Notes under the pieces: model-generated
Told to the model about the DNA's origin: nothing
The model's input: the letters and a program-made list of their open reading frames with translations, nothing else
The model's database searches: none
Position numbers and translations under genes: made by a program
Part shown: positions 45,100 through 52,976 of the stretch, in pieces
Layout of the letters: each line of letters starts with the position of its first letter
How positions within the stretch are numbered: position 1 is the first letter of the stretch
Assembly (NCBI RefSeq): GCF_039541955.1
Contig: NZ_BAABHF010000019.1
Span: 434,001-498,000 of the forward strand
Source: Actinoallomurus oryzae
GTDB taxonomy: Bacteria; Actinomycetota; Actinomycetes; Streptosporangiales; Streptosporangiaceae
Direction of reading: 5' to 3'
DNA: 64,000 nucleotides

Positions 45100-45432
45100 C
45101 TCTGCGAGCTGTCAATCGAGTCGCCTTGAGAGAGACACCCCCGGCGACCGCAGAAGGGAATCAATGACGTTTCGTGGCATGACGGACGTCTTCGACGCCG
45201 ACCGGGAAACTCGAGAAGGGCCAGGCCGCTCCCCTGGAACGGGGGCTGCGCACGCCTGCTCAGGCCGGAACATCCGACGTCGCAGACGACCCCCGCGATC
45301 CGCCGGTTCGCCGGGCAGGACCTGATCGCCCGCGACGATCAGCGAACGACGAGCGAGGCGCTCGACAGGGTACGGGCGGAGCCGCCCGGCGACTGGCTCA
45401 TGACCGATACCGCCGAGACGCCCTGAGGTCGC
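45100..45432. other. Intergenic region with possible decayed coding traces
   Basis: No intact gene. A frame ending at the TGA at 45424 (DLIARDDQRTTSEALDRV) looks protein-like for about 45 codons, but has no start, and adjoining stretches continue in other frames. This could be a decayed gene end; I cannot name it. Confidence 0.35.
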
Positions 45433-45873
45433 TCAGGAGTCCGCGGCGGGTGCCGGGCGGCGGGTGCGCCACAGCCACAGCAGGCCGAGCATCGGCAGCA
45501 CGAGCGGCACGTAGCCGTACCCGCTGCCGTAGCCCGACCACACGGTCGCGTCCGGGAAGGCGGCCTTGTCGGTGAGGCTGTAAGTGCCGATCGCGATCAC
45601 GCCGATCAGCTCGATCGAGCACGAGGTGACCGCGATGCGGTGGGACGTGCGGCCGGACCGCGCCAGCGTCACCGTCGCCACGATGTAGACCACCGCGGCG
45701 AACGCCGACAGCACGTACGCCACCGGCGCCTCGTGGAACTTGGTGCCGATCTGCACGCCGGCCCGCGCCCCGGCGGCGAGGGCGAACACCCCGTAGACGG
45801 CGATCAGCACGCGGCCGGGGCCGCTGCGGCGGACGGCCCGGTCTTCGGCCGCCGTCCGGGTCTTCTCAGCCAT
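45433..45873 (-). CDS. Small four-segment membrane protein
   Basis: 146 residues: a charged N-terminus, then four hydrophobic segments and a short Pro-rich tail. There is no recognised domain or catalytic motif. It overlaps the stop of the upstream small membrane protein by eight bases, so the two are co-translated and probably form a complex. Both lie behind the perfect palindrome at 46269. Confidence 0.7.
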   Translation of the reverse strand: MAEKTRTAAEDRAVRRSGPGRVLIAVYGVFALAAGARAGVQIGTKFHEAPVAYVLSAFAAVVYIVATVTLARSGRTSHRIAVTSCSIELIGVIAIGTYSLTDKAAFPDATVWSGYGSGYGYVPLVLPMLGLLWLWRTRRPAPAADS

Positions 45874-46225
45874 GCCACACCTGCTGCATTCGGACGATGA
45901 GCACGGCCGACACCAGGAAGCCGGCCGCCACGACGGCCGGTCCCCACCGGGTGCGCTCCGCCAGCCCCCACGCGGCGGCGATGGGCAGGATGACCAGCGA
46001 GCCGGCGAGGTAGCCGATGAAGATCGCCATCCCGCCGTCCGGGCGCGCTCCCCCGGCGAGGCGGACGATCGCCCACACCACCTGCACGAGCAGCCCGGCC
46101 TCGCCGAGGACCGCCGCGGCCAGCAGGAGCCTGCCGACCCGGCGGTCCAGCGCCGTCATCACCAGGCTCAGCCCGGCGAGGACCAGCATGCCGACGATCA
46201 GTGTCACCGCCAGCGTGTCGACCAC
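45866..46225 (-). CDS. Small four-segment membrane protein, first gene of pair
   Basis: 119 residues from a GTG with AAGG seven nt upstream. Four hydrophobic segments cover nearly all of it. I do not recognise the family. It starts 44 nt from the palindrome TACTACGCATCGTAGTA, which is placed to control the pair. Confidence 0.7.
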   Translation of the reverse strand: MVDTLAVTLIVGMLVLAGLSLVMTALDRRVGRLLLAAAVLGEAGLLVQVVWAIVRLAGGARPDGGMAIFIGYLAGSLVILPIAAAWGLAERTRWGPAVVAAGFLVSAVLIVRMQQVWHG

Positions 46226-46268
46226 GCGTCAGCCTTCCCCTCGACCCGACCATTACGGGACGAGACAG

Positions 46269-46285
46269 TACTACGCATCGTAGTA
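46269..46285. promoter_or_regulatory. Perfect palindrome, possible BlaI-family operator
   Basis: TACTACGCATCGTAGTA is a perfect 7-3-7 dyad upstream of the two small membrane protein genes. The TACTAC/GTAGTA halves resemble BlaI boxes, and a related dyad lies near the window's BlaI gene. Confidence 0.6.
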
Positions 46286-46292
46286 GAAGGGC

Positions 46293-47093
46293 TCAGCGAC
46301 GTACCAACTCGACGTCGAGCTCGACCTGGAGGATGCCGCCGATCACGCCGATGCCGACGCGCACCGCCTGGTTCCAGTCGATCGCGAAGTCCTCGCGCCG
46401 CAGCTCGGTCACCGCGTGGAAGGCCGCACGCGTGCCGCCCCACGGGTCCGGTCCGACGCCGAGGTAGGTCAGGTCGAGTACGACCTGGCGGGTCACGCCG
46501 CGGATGGTCAGCTCGCTGTCCATCGCCCAGCGGTCCTGGCCCTGCGGGCGCAGGCCCTTGCTCCGGAACCCGATCTCGGGAAACGCCTCCGTGTGCAGGA
46601 AGTCCTTGCTGCGCAGGTGCGTGTCGCGATCCGCGTTGCCGGTGTCGACGCTGTCGGCCTTGAGCGTGACCTCGACGACGGAGTTCTCCGCCGGCTCGGT
46701 GATGGTCGCCGCGCCGCTGAACTCGGCGATACGGCCGCGCACGCTCGCCAGCCCGAGGTGCCGGGCGCGGAAGTGGACCGAGGAGTGCACCGGGTCGACG
46801 TCCCAGACGCCCGGCTCGGGCAGCTGGAGATCGCCGGTGGTGGTGAGCTGGATCTCGCCCAGATCGAGCCCGCCGGCGCCGACGACCGCGCTGCGCGCGA
46901 TCGGCTGGTGGCCGGGCGCGGAGATGATGAGCGTGTACGCGCCCGGCGACACCTGCGCGATGGCGGCGCGTCCGGCCGAGTCCACCGTCGTACGGCCGAC
47001 CTGCCGGCCCGCCGCGTCGGTGAGGGTGAGGACCGCGTGCTCGACCGGCCAGCCTCCGGGGGCGAGCACCCGGGCCGTGACTGAGGGATTCAC
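46293..47093 (-). CDS. CarboxypepD_reg-like domain fused to YceI lipocalin-like protein
   Basis: 266 residues. Residues 1-90 form one CarboxypepD_reg-like beta domain (ISAPGHQPIA). About 92-264 are a YceI domain (WDVDPVHSSVHFRARHLG, SKDFLHTEAFPEIGF), a fold that binds polyisoprenoids in characterised members. There is no signal peptide, although many YceI proteins are exported, so it is probably cytoplasmic or membrane-associated through partners. AAAGGGG precedes the GTG. It is the last gene of the MFS-MarR-repeat operon. Confidence 0.85.
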   Translation of the reverse strand: MNPSVTARVLAPGGWPVEHAVLTLTDAAGRQVGRTTVDSAGRAAIAQVSPGAYTLIISAPGHQPIARSAVVGAGGLDLGEIQLTTTGDLQLPEPGVWDVDPVHSSVHFRARHLGLASVRGRIAEFSGAATITEPAENSVVEVTLKADSVDTGNADRDTHLRSKDFLHTEAFPEIGFRSKGLRPQGQDRWAMDSELTIRGVTRQVVLDLTYLGVGPDPWGGTRAAFHAVTELRREDFAIDWNQAVRVGIGVIGGILQVELDVELVRR

Positions 47094-47107
47094 GAGAGGG
47101 GCCCCTT

Positions 47108-47884
47108 TCAGGCGGTCAGGGTGATGTCGGCGTCGGCGGCCTGGCCGTCCTTGACCTGGACGGACACGGCGGCCGGACCATGTCCGGCGGCGACGAGCGT
47201 GTAGTTCCCCAGCGCGAGGTCGCCGAAGGAGAACGAACCGTTCGCGTCGCTCATCGTGGTCGCGACGATCTTCCCATCCTCGTTCATCAGCGTGACTCGT
47301 GCGTTCTCGTACGGTCTGTCGTGACTCCAGACCTCGCCGTGCAGCGAACCGCGGGCGGCGAGCACCAGGTCCTGGCGCGCCTGGGTGCCCTGGCGGATGG
47401 TGACGGCTGCGGCGGCCGGCTGGTGGGACGGCGCGGACACGACCAGGGTGTACATGCCCTCGGGCAGGCTGATGAAGGAGAAGCCGCCCTCCTCGCCCGT
47501 ACGCGCGGTGCCGACGACCTCCCCCTGCACGTCGGTGACGGTGATGGTGGCGCCCCGCACGGGCGTGCCGCTGCCGGCGATCCGCACGTTGCCGGTCAGC
47601 CCGCCGACGCCGGCGACGGTCATGTCGTGGCGGACGGTGTCGTCTCCGACGGCGACGAGCGAGGCGATCGGCTCGTGCCCCGGTGCCGAGGCGATGATGA
47701 GGTACGTGCCGCCGTTGCTGACGCTGAGGCGGTACTCCCCGTCCGGCCCGGTGTACGCCGAACCGATCTTGCGCCCCGCCATGTCGGCCAGCGTCACGAC
47801 CGCCCCCGAGACCGGCGGGCCCTCGGTGCGCCGGACGGTGCCGAAGACGGTGAGCGTCTCCCGTAGCGCCGCGTTCTCAACCAT
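47108..47884 (-). CDS. Triple CarboxypepD_reg-like repeat protein
   Basis: 258 residues made of three ~85-residue beta-sandwich repeats. Each has a G-x-V-x-G-A-x-V/I-T strand and ends in a block such as ASAPGHEPIA, VSAPSHQPAA or AAGHGPAAV. There is no signal peptide or enzyme motif. The same repeat occurs once in the YceI fusion downstream and about twice at the end of the MFS transporter upstream, so it may be a soluble partner or scaffold for both. Confidence 0.82.
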   Translation of the reverse strand: MVENAALRETLTVFGTVRRTEGPPVSGAVVTLADMAGRKIGSAYTGPDGEYRLSVSNGGTYLIIASAPGHEPIASLVAVGDDTVRHDMTVAGVGGLTGNVRIAGSGTPVRGATITVTDVQGEVVGTARTGEEGGFSFISLPEGMYTLVVSAPSHQPAAAAVTIRQGTQARQDLVLAARGSLHGEVWSHDRPYENARVTLMNEDGKIVATTMSDANGSFSFGDLALGNYTLVAAGHGPAAVSVQVKDGQAADADITLTA

Positions 47885-47909
47885 GAGTGTTTCTTCCTCC
47901 GATTAATGG

Positions 47910-48377
47910 CTATTCAGGGGCCGCCGCGAGGGCCTCGAGGGCGGGTAGGGCGGCCTCCAGCGCAGACCGCTGAGCGGGCGGCAGCTGGTGGATGCGTTCG
48001 GCGAGTCTTCCGGTGGTGCGCCTGCTCACCTCCTCCAGCAGCTCGGTCCCGGCCTCACTGGCGGTGAGCCGGCAGACGCGCCGGTCGTTCGGGTCCTGCA
48101 GCCGGTCGATGAGGCCGAGCTTGTCCAGCGCATCGACGATGTGCGACACGGTGGGCGTGCTGACGGCCATCCGCTTGGCGAGCTCCCCCACCGACAGCGG
48201 CGCACCGGCCGCGACGGTGGCCAGCGCCGACAGCCGGCTCGGTGTCAGGTCGTCGGGCCAGTCCTTGCGAAGCTTGCGGTTCAGGCTCACCATCGCGAGC
48301 CTGAGCCGCCCCGCCGTCGCGGCGGACCCCGCCGTCGCGGCGGGCTCCGCCGCCTGCTTCGCCGGCCCCGTGGTCAT
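47910..48377 (-). CDS. MarR-family regulator of the MFS operon
   Basis: 155 residues with a MarR winged helix (LAKRMAVSTPTVSHIVDALDKLG, DPNDRRVCRLT). The ATG overlaps the transporter stop by ATGA. MarR proteins commonly repress an adjacent efflux gene and release on binding the exported compound. The palindrome TTAGTACTAA upstream of the transporter is a candidate site. Confidence 0.88.
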   Translation of the reverse strand: MTTGPAKQAAEPAATAGSAATAGRLRLAMVSLNRKLRKDWPDDLTPSRLSALATVAAGAPLSVGELAKRMAVSTPTVSHIVDALDKLGLIDRLQDPNDRRVCRLTASEAGTELLEEVSRRTTGRLAERIHQLPPAQRSALEAALPALEALAAAPE

Positions 48378-50725
48378 TCGCCCAGCGCCACGCGTACCGT
48401 GGCGGGCTCGCCGGAGTCGATGCGCACCGCGACCGTGGCGGGCCGGTGCCCCGCCGCGACGACGGTGTAGTGTCCGTCCGCCAGACCGGTGAGGTGGTAC
48501 GTCCCGTCGTGGCCGGTGGTCGTGGTCGCGATGACCTCGCCGGTCTCGTCGGTGACCGTGGTCGTGATGCCGCCGAGCGGGTTGCCTTCGGGCGAGCGGA
48601 CGACGCCGCGCATCTCCCCGGTCGGGCCGGACGCGTCACCGTCGAGGGCGAAGTCCTGGACCGCGCCGGACGCGCCGACCAGCACCGTCGCCGCCTGCGG
48701 CACCCACCCGGGCGCGCTCGTGATCACGAGGTAGTCGCCCGGAGGAGCCTGGAAGGCGTACCGGCCGTCGGGACCGGTGTTGGTGCGCCCGAGCTGGTGC
48801 CCGTCCGGGCCGGCGATGGTGATCGCCGCGAACGCCACCGGGTTGCCGGCGCCGTCGTGGACCAGGCCTCGTACGCCGTGCGCCCCGGGATCTCCGGTGC
48901 CCTCGTGGACGAAGGACTCCCGGGGAGACGGGCCCGAGCCGTTGGGCACCATCTGCGGGACGTTCAGCTCGCTCATGCCGCTGCCGGCCTCACCGGCCAC
49001 ACCGGCCAGCTCCGAACCGACGGACTCGTGCTGGGCCTGCTTCTTGGCACGCTTGGTCAGCAGCGACGCGAACGCGGCGATCACGCAGGCGGCGATGGCG
49101 AACGCGAACGCGATGACCAGGCCCTGGTGGAACGGCGTGGTGATCAGGTGCGGGAAGTAGCTGCGGCCGGTCAGGTAGGCGCCGTGGTCCTTCAGGTGAC
49201 CCAGCTCGGGCCCGAGCAGCTGCTGCATCGGGTTGTAGCCCAGGAACGCGGCGAACAGCACCGCGATCGGCGGCAGGTGCGCGATCGTCTGCGCCGACTG
49301 CGGCTGGATGCCCTGCGAGACCAGACCGCTGTACATGGTGTTCGGCAGCTTCGCCGCCAGGCCGACCACCATCAGGCTGAAGAAGATGCCGATGGACAGC
49401 ACGGACGAGGCGTTCATGAAGGTGGCGTTCATGCCGGCGCCGACGCCGCGCTGGTCCGCCGGGACCGAGTTCATGATCTCCGCGCGGTTCGGCGAGGAGA
49501 ACATGCCGGAGCCGATGCCGTTGATGACCAGCAGCAGGGCGAAGACCGGGTAGGAGAAGTTCACCGGGATGATGAGCATGAGCAGGAAGCTCAGCCCGGT
49601 GATGAGCGTGCCGCCGACGGTGAAGTAGCGGTGGCCGAGCTTGTCGCCCAGGATGCCCGACAGCGGCGCGGAGAACAGGAAGCCGACGGTCAGCGGGATC
49701 ATGTAGATGCCCGCCCAGAGCGGCGTGTCCTCGAAGCTGTACCCGTGCTGCGGCAGCCAGATGCCCTGCAGCCAGATGATCAGCATGAACTGCAGACCAC
49801 CACGGCCGAGCGCCATCAGCAGGTTGGCGAGGTTGCCGGCGGCGAAGGTGCGGTTGCGGAAGAGCGACAGATTGAAGAGCGGTTCTTTGATCTTGCTCTC
49901 GATGATCAGGAAGGCGATGAGGACGACGACGCCGCCGATCATGGCGCCGAGCACCCAGGGGTTGGTCCAGCCCATGGTGTGGCCGCCGTACGGCTGGAGG
50001 CCGTACGTGATGCCGACGAGCACGGCGATGAGGCCGATCGCGAAGGTGAGGTTGCCCCACCAGTCGATCTTGGTCTTCCGGCGGATGCCGGTGTCGTGCA
50101 GCTTGATGAACGCCCAGAACGTGCCGAAGAGGCCGACCGGGACGGACACGAGGAAGACCCAGTGCCAGTTCACCGGGCCGAGGACGCCGCCGAGGATCAG
50201 GCCGATGAACGATCCGGCGATCGCCGCGATGGAGTTGATGCCCAACGCGGTACCGCGTCGCGCGGCGGGGAACGCGTCGGTGATGATCGCTGTGGAGTTC
50301 GCGAACAGCAAGGCGCCGCCGATGCCCTGGGCGATACGCCAGCCGATCAGCCACAGCGCCGCGGTCGCCCCGTGCATCCAGCACACCGACAGCAGGATGG
50401 AACAGGCCGTGAACACCGCGAAGCCGAGGTTGTACATGCGGACCCTGCCGAACATGTCGCCGAGCTTGCCGAACGCCACCACCAGAACGGCGGTGACGAC
50501 CATGAAGCCCATCATCATCCACAGCAGGTAACTCGTGTTGCCGGAATCGAGGGGATTGAGCCCGATTCCATCGAAAATATTCGGGAGCGCGATGAGGACG
50601 ATCGACTGGTTGATCGTCACCATCAGCACGCCGAGCGTGGTGTTCGAGAGGGCGATCCACTTGTAGTGCGGTCCGAGGGGCCGTGCCTGTTCCGCACGTC
50701 TGTGCGTCTGGGCGGGCGCTGTCAT
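48374..50725 (-). CDS. MFS (DHA2-type) exporter fused to CarboxypepD_reg-like domains
   Basis: 783 residues from ATG 50725. Residues ~20-560 hold about 14 membrane segments with GKLGDMFGRVRMYN and WRIAQGIGGALLFANS, typical of drug/H+ antiporters of the DHA2 type. After a 60-residue linker come two CarboxypepD_reg-like domains (VRGLVHDGAGNPV; MRGVVRSPEGNPLGG). The tail should be cytoplasmic if the 14-segment topology holds. A soluble beta-sandwich tail is unusual on an MFS protein. A TTG at 50770 is an alternative start, adding 15 residues. Confidence 0.87.
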   Translation of the reverse strand: MTAPAQTHRRAEQARPLGPHYKWIALSNTTLGVLMVTINQSIVLIALPNIFDGIGLNPLDSGNTSYLLWMMMGFMVVTAVLVVAFGKLGDMFGRVRMYNLGFAVFTACSILLSVCWMHGATAALWLIGWRIAQGIGGALLFANSTAIITDAFPAARRGTALGINSIAAIAGSFIGLILGGVLGPVNWHWVFLVSVPVGLFGTFWAFIKLHDTGIRRKTKIDWWGNLTFAIGLIAVLVGITYGLQPYGGHTMGWTNPWVLGAMIGGVVVLIAFLIIESKIKEPLFNLSLFRNRTFAAGNLANLLMALGRGGLQFMLIIWLQGIWLPQHGYSFEDTPLWAGIYMIPLTVGFLFSAPLSGILGDKLGHRYFTVGGTLITGLSFLLMLIIPVNFSYPVFALLLVINGIGSGMFSSPNRAEIMNSVPADQRGVGAGMNATFMNASSVLSIGIFFSLMVVGLAAKLPNTMYSGLVSQGIQPQSAQTIAHLPPIAVLFAAFLGYNPMQQLLGPELGHLKDHGAYLTGRSYFPHLITTPFHQGLVIAFAFAIAACVIAAFASLLTKRAKKQAQHESVGSELAGVAGEAGSGMSELNVPQMVPNGSGPSPRESFVHEGTGDPGAHGVRGLVHDGAGNPVAFAAITIAGPDGHQLGRTNTGPDGRYAFQAPPGDYLVITSAPGWVPQAATVLVGASGAVQDFALDGDASGPTGEMRGVVRSPEGNPLGGITTTVTDETGEVIATTTTGHDGTYHLTGLADGHYTVVAAGHRPATVAVRIDSGEPATVRVALGE

Positions 50726-50777
50726 AAGGGCTCTGAGCTCCTGTGTCTGCTCGTAATCATTTCGCAACAAAGGTTGC

Positions 50778-50787
50778 TTAGTACTAA
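50778..50787. promoter_or_regulatory. Possible MarR operator
   Basis: TTAGTACTAA, a perfect 10-bp palindrome 53 nt before the MFS start, in the only AT-rich stretch between the divergent genes. Confidence 0.45.
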
Positions 50788-50875
50788 CTAACTATACGCC
50801 AACGCTCACTGCTCTCAATCCCCTCCGGAGTGTGACGACTCACCCACCAGCCTGTTCGTGCTCGATACTGGACAG

Positions 50876-51727
50876 ATGGCCCACCGACAACGGCCGGTAC
50901 CGGTCGAGGAGAAGATCGACTCGGGCGTGGCCGCGCTCGTGCCGGATCCCGACCGGCCGCGCTCGTGGACGCTCGAGGTCAACGGCACGCCCCAGTCGCA
51001 CGTCGACCTGGACGATCCGGAGTATCTGGACTTCGAGTACGTCCGGCGGCTGGGCCACGTCGTCGACCTGATCGCCCCGCGAGGACGGCCGCTGCGCGTG
51101 CTGCACCTCGGCGGCGGCGGACTGACGCTCGCGCGCTACGTCGCGGCCACCCGGCCGCGGTCCACCCAGCAGGTCGTGGAGATCGACGCCGCCCTGGTCG
51201 ACCTCGTACGGCGGCGGCTCCCCCTCGACCGCGGCGCGCGGATCCGGATCCGCGTCGGCGACGCGCGCGCCGTCCTGGCCCGCGCGCCCGAGGACGCCTT
51301 CGACCTCATCGTGGCGGACGTCTACGCCGCGGGACGGCAGCCCGCGCACCTGACGTCGGTGGAGTTCCACACCGCCGCCGCGCGCACGCTGCGCCCGGGC
51401 GGGTTCTACGCCGCCAACCTGGCCGACGGCGCGCCGCTGTCCTTCGCCCGCGCCCAGGTGGCGACGCTGCGCGAAGTCCTGCCCGAGGTGTGTCTCGTCG
51501 CCGATCCGGCGGTGCTGCGAGGCCGCCGGTTCGGCAACCTCGTCCTGGTGGCCGGCCGTACGGGGCCGCCGGTGGCCGACCTGACCCGCCGGGCCGCCGG
51601 CGACCCGTTCCCGGGCCGGGTGGTGTACGGGGAGGACCTGATGAGGTTCGCCTCGGGCGCGGCCCCGGTCACCGACGCGACGGCCCGCCCGTCACCGCCT
51701 CCGCCGGAGGGCGTCTTCTCGTCGTGA
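50876..51727 (+). CDS. Spermidine synthase-like methyltransferase-fold protein
   Basis: 283 residues. VLHLGGGGLTLARYVAATRP is the Rossmann glycine loop, QVVEIDAAL the acidic strand, and DAFDLIVADVYA the motif seen in spermidine synthases. The family transfers aminopropyl groups, but many actinobacterial members are uncharacterised. The start at ATG 50876 is uncertain; a GTG at 50858 is in frame. It is convergent with the tRNA-like locus, separated by a strong hairpin. Confidence 0.8.
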   Translation: MAHRQRPVPVEEKIDSGVAALVPDPDRPRSWTLEVNGTPQSHVDLDDPEYLDFEYVRRLGHVVDLIAPRGRPLRVLHLGGGGLTLARYVAATRPRSTQQVVEIDAALVDLVRRRLPLDRGARIRIRVGDARAVLARAPEDAFDLIVADVYAAGRQPAHLTSVEFHTAAARTLRPGGFYAANLADGAPLSFARAQVATLREVLPEVCLVADPAVLRGRRFGNLVLVAGRTGPPVADLTRRAAGDPFPGRVVYGEDLMRFASGAAPVTDATARPSPPPPEGVFSS

Positions 51728-51788
51728 CCGACGATCTTCCAGGCCCCGTTCGTGATCTGGCCTTCCTCGGTGTAGACCTTCGCGAGGT

Positions 51789-51822
51789 GGGGTCCGGGGG
51801 CGTTGTCCATCCCCCGGACCCC
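51789..51822. terminator. Strong hairpin between convergent transcripts
   Basis: A perfect 12-bp stem (GGGGTCCGGGGG / CCCCCGGACCCC) with a 10-nt loop. It has no U-tract, as is usual for actinobacterial terminators. It could end both the methyltransferase-like gene and the tRNA-like transcript. Confidence 0.65.
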
Positions 51823-51872
51823 GGTGTGCCGCCCGCTTGCACACACCGGCACGTTTAAGAGAGCGGATCAGT

Positions 51873-51952
51873 CCTGAAGTCGCCGTGCTCTACCAATTGA
51901 GCTAACGCCGCACGTGGAGCGGCATGCCGGCCTCGAACCGGCACCTCGGCGA
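51873..51952 (-). tRNA. Circularly permuted tRNA-like unit 2
   Basis: Read on the minus strand, the 3' part comes first: anticodon-stem strand TCGCCG (51952-51947), four-base variable region, T arm GCCGG-TTCGAGG-CCGGC (51942-51926), acceptor ATGCCGC (51925-51919), T73 and CCA (51917-51915). After three bases (CGT) the 5' part begins: acceptor GCGGCGT (51911-51905), TA, D arm GCTC-AATTGGTA-GAGC, and anticodon-stem strand CGGCGA (51885-51880). Acceptor strands pair over 7 bp (one G-U) and anticodon strands over 6 bp. If the loop continues in the 5' part it reads CTTCAGG, anticodon TCA, but the junction is unknown. In linear order neither half has a partner. Confidence 0.65.
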
Positions 51953-51999
51953 GTGCCGTCCGCACTCGGTCGATCCGGTGTTGAGCGGCGAATGCTGAA

Positions 52000-52100
52000 T
52001 CTGGAGCGAGAACCTGAGTCTGAGCGGCTGATGCGCCTCTGCCATTGGGCCATCCCGGCGTGTGGTGCCGGGAGGGGGATTCGAACCCCCACTTTTCTCG
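52000..52100 (-). tRNA. Circularly permuted tRNA-like unit 1
   Basis: Minus strand, 3' part first: CGAGA (52100-52096), five-base variable region, T arm GGGGG-TTCGAAT-CCCCC (52090-52074), acceptor TCCCGGC (52073-52067), A73 and CCA (52065-52063). After CAC comes the 5' part: acceptor GCCGGGA (52059-52053), TG, D arm GCC-CAATGGCAGA-GGC. The acceptor pairing is a perfect 7 bp. A strand TCTCG (52011-52007) pairs with CGAGA and is followed by CTCCAGA, anticodon CCA if read directly. However, 23 extra bases separate it from the D arm, so this unit is less regular than unit 2. Confidence 0.6.
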
Positions 52101-52145
52101 CCGCGTTCAAACTGAGCTTCAGTTTCAGCTTGCGCTCCTCACGCA

Positions 52146-52166
52146 TCCCCCGCACGGGGCGGGGGA
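52146..52166. terminator. Hairpin after the 244-residue protein gene
   Basis: TCCCCCGC / GCGGGGGA, 8-bp stem with a five-base loop, begins 11 nt after the stop codon at 52177. It may end the mRNA or partly separate it from the tRNA-like transcript. Confidence 0.55.
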
Positions 52167-52176
52167 GTCCTTGAGA

Positions 52177-52911
52177 CTACCCCTCGAACAGGTAGCCGAA
52201 AATGACGTCACCGGTGCGCTGGTCGGTGACCTCGGCTCCGTTGGCCTCCTCGCGGGCGAACTTCACCGCCCGCTGAAGCCGCTCCACCCGGTCGACCAGC
52301 TCGTTGATCCGCCGGGCGGGCAGCGCGCCGGAGAACTTCGTCGTCGTCCAGTGGCCGACCGTGACGTCCTCGTAGTACACCTCGACCTGTGCCGGGTGCT
52401 TGTCGGTCGCCTCGGCCTTGACGTGGTTGCGCGGCACCTTCTTCGTACGGTTGGTGCGCACCGGCTCGGTCTTCCAGCAGTCGGCCGACTCGTCGAAGGA
52501 CCACGACTCGGCCGCGTCCAGCACCGGCAGCTTCTTGACGAAGGTGTGCAGATCGGTGAGCTGCTTCTCCAGGAAGAGCAGGTACGACACCGGGACGTCG
52601 CGCAGCAGAGTGCGTCCGTCGACCGTGATGTCGGCCTTGGCGGTGCAGTTCGCCCAGTCCTTGGTCGCGGTGACGTCGAACAGGCGCGTCATGACCTCCG
52701 CGGTGCGCCGGATGACCTCATCCGCCTTGACCTGGACTCGCGTGGACTCCGGCGGAAGCTGCTCGCCCTCTTCGTCCTTCGGCCGGTACACCCGCGAGAT
52801 ACCGGCCAGCAGCGCCGGCTTCTGCAGGCCGTGGTGTGCGTCGGTCAGGTCCCGGAGGGCACCGCTCTTGACGCCCTTTTCCACGGCAATGATCTGATTG
52901 AGCTTCGCCAC
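52177..52911 (-). CDS. Conserved protein of unknown function beside permuted tRNA-like RNAs
   Basis: 244 residues from a GTG with GGGGG a few bases upstream. The sequence is soluble and charged, with distinctive blocks: VAKLNQIIAVEKGVKS at the start, FDVTATKDWANCTAKADI, PVSYLLFLEKQLTDLHTFV, a basic RTNRTKKVPRNHV, VGHWTTTKFSGALP, and a C-terminal VIFGYLFEG. I recall near-identical blocks in hypothetical proteins of distant bacteria, so it is conserved, but I know no function. Its only downstream neighbours on the strand are the two tRNA-like units, 77 nt away. The basic middle part could bind RNA; that is inference. Confidence 0.85.
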   Translation of the reverse strand: MAKLNQIIAVEKGVKSGALRDLTDAHHGLQKPALLAGISRVYRPKDEEGEQLPPESTRVQVKADEVIRRTAEVMTRLFDVTATKDWANCTAKADITVDGRTLLRDVPVSYLLFLEKQLTDLHTFVKKLPVLDAAESWSFDESADCWKTEPVRTNRTKKVPRNHVKAEATDKHPAQVEVYYEDVTVGHWTTTKFSGALPARRINELVDRVERLQRAVKFAREEANGAEVTDQRTGDVIFGYLFEG

Positions 52912-52976
52912 TTTGCCCCCTTTTTCGAGCAAAAGAAAGCTATCGCGCGAATGGCGCCGGCGCAGCCTATTAAAGA

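Noticed and set aside
45100..45432. Named pseudogene
   Set aside because: Short protein-like stretches exist in different frames, but none can be tied to a family, so I only describe the region.
51873..51952. Selenocysteine tRNA (because of a possible UCA anticodon)
   Set aside because: The D arm, 7-bp acceptor and short variable region are those of an ordinary class I tRNA; the long acceptor/T stack and long variable arm of tRNA-Sec are absent.
51868..52155. Two ordinary tRNA genes in linear order, or a protein-coding frame, on the minus strand
   Set aside because: In linear order the 5' acceptor GCCGGGA has no matching 3' strand downstream, and GCGGCGT is followed by no T arm at all. The open frame through the region simply translates the tRNA-like sequence.
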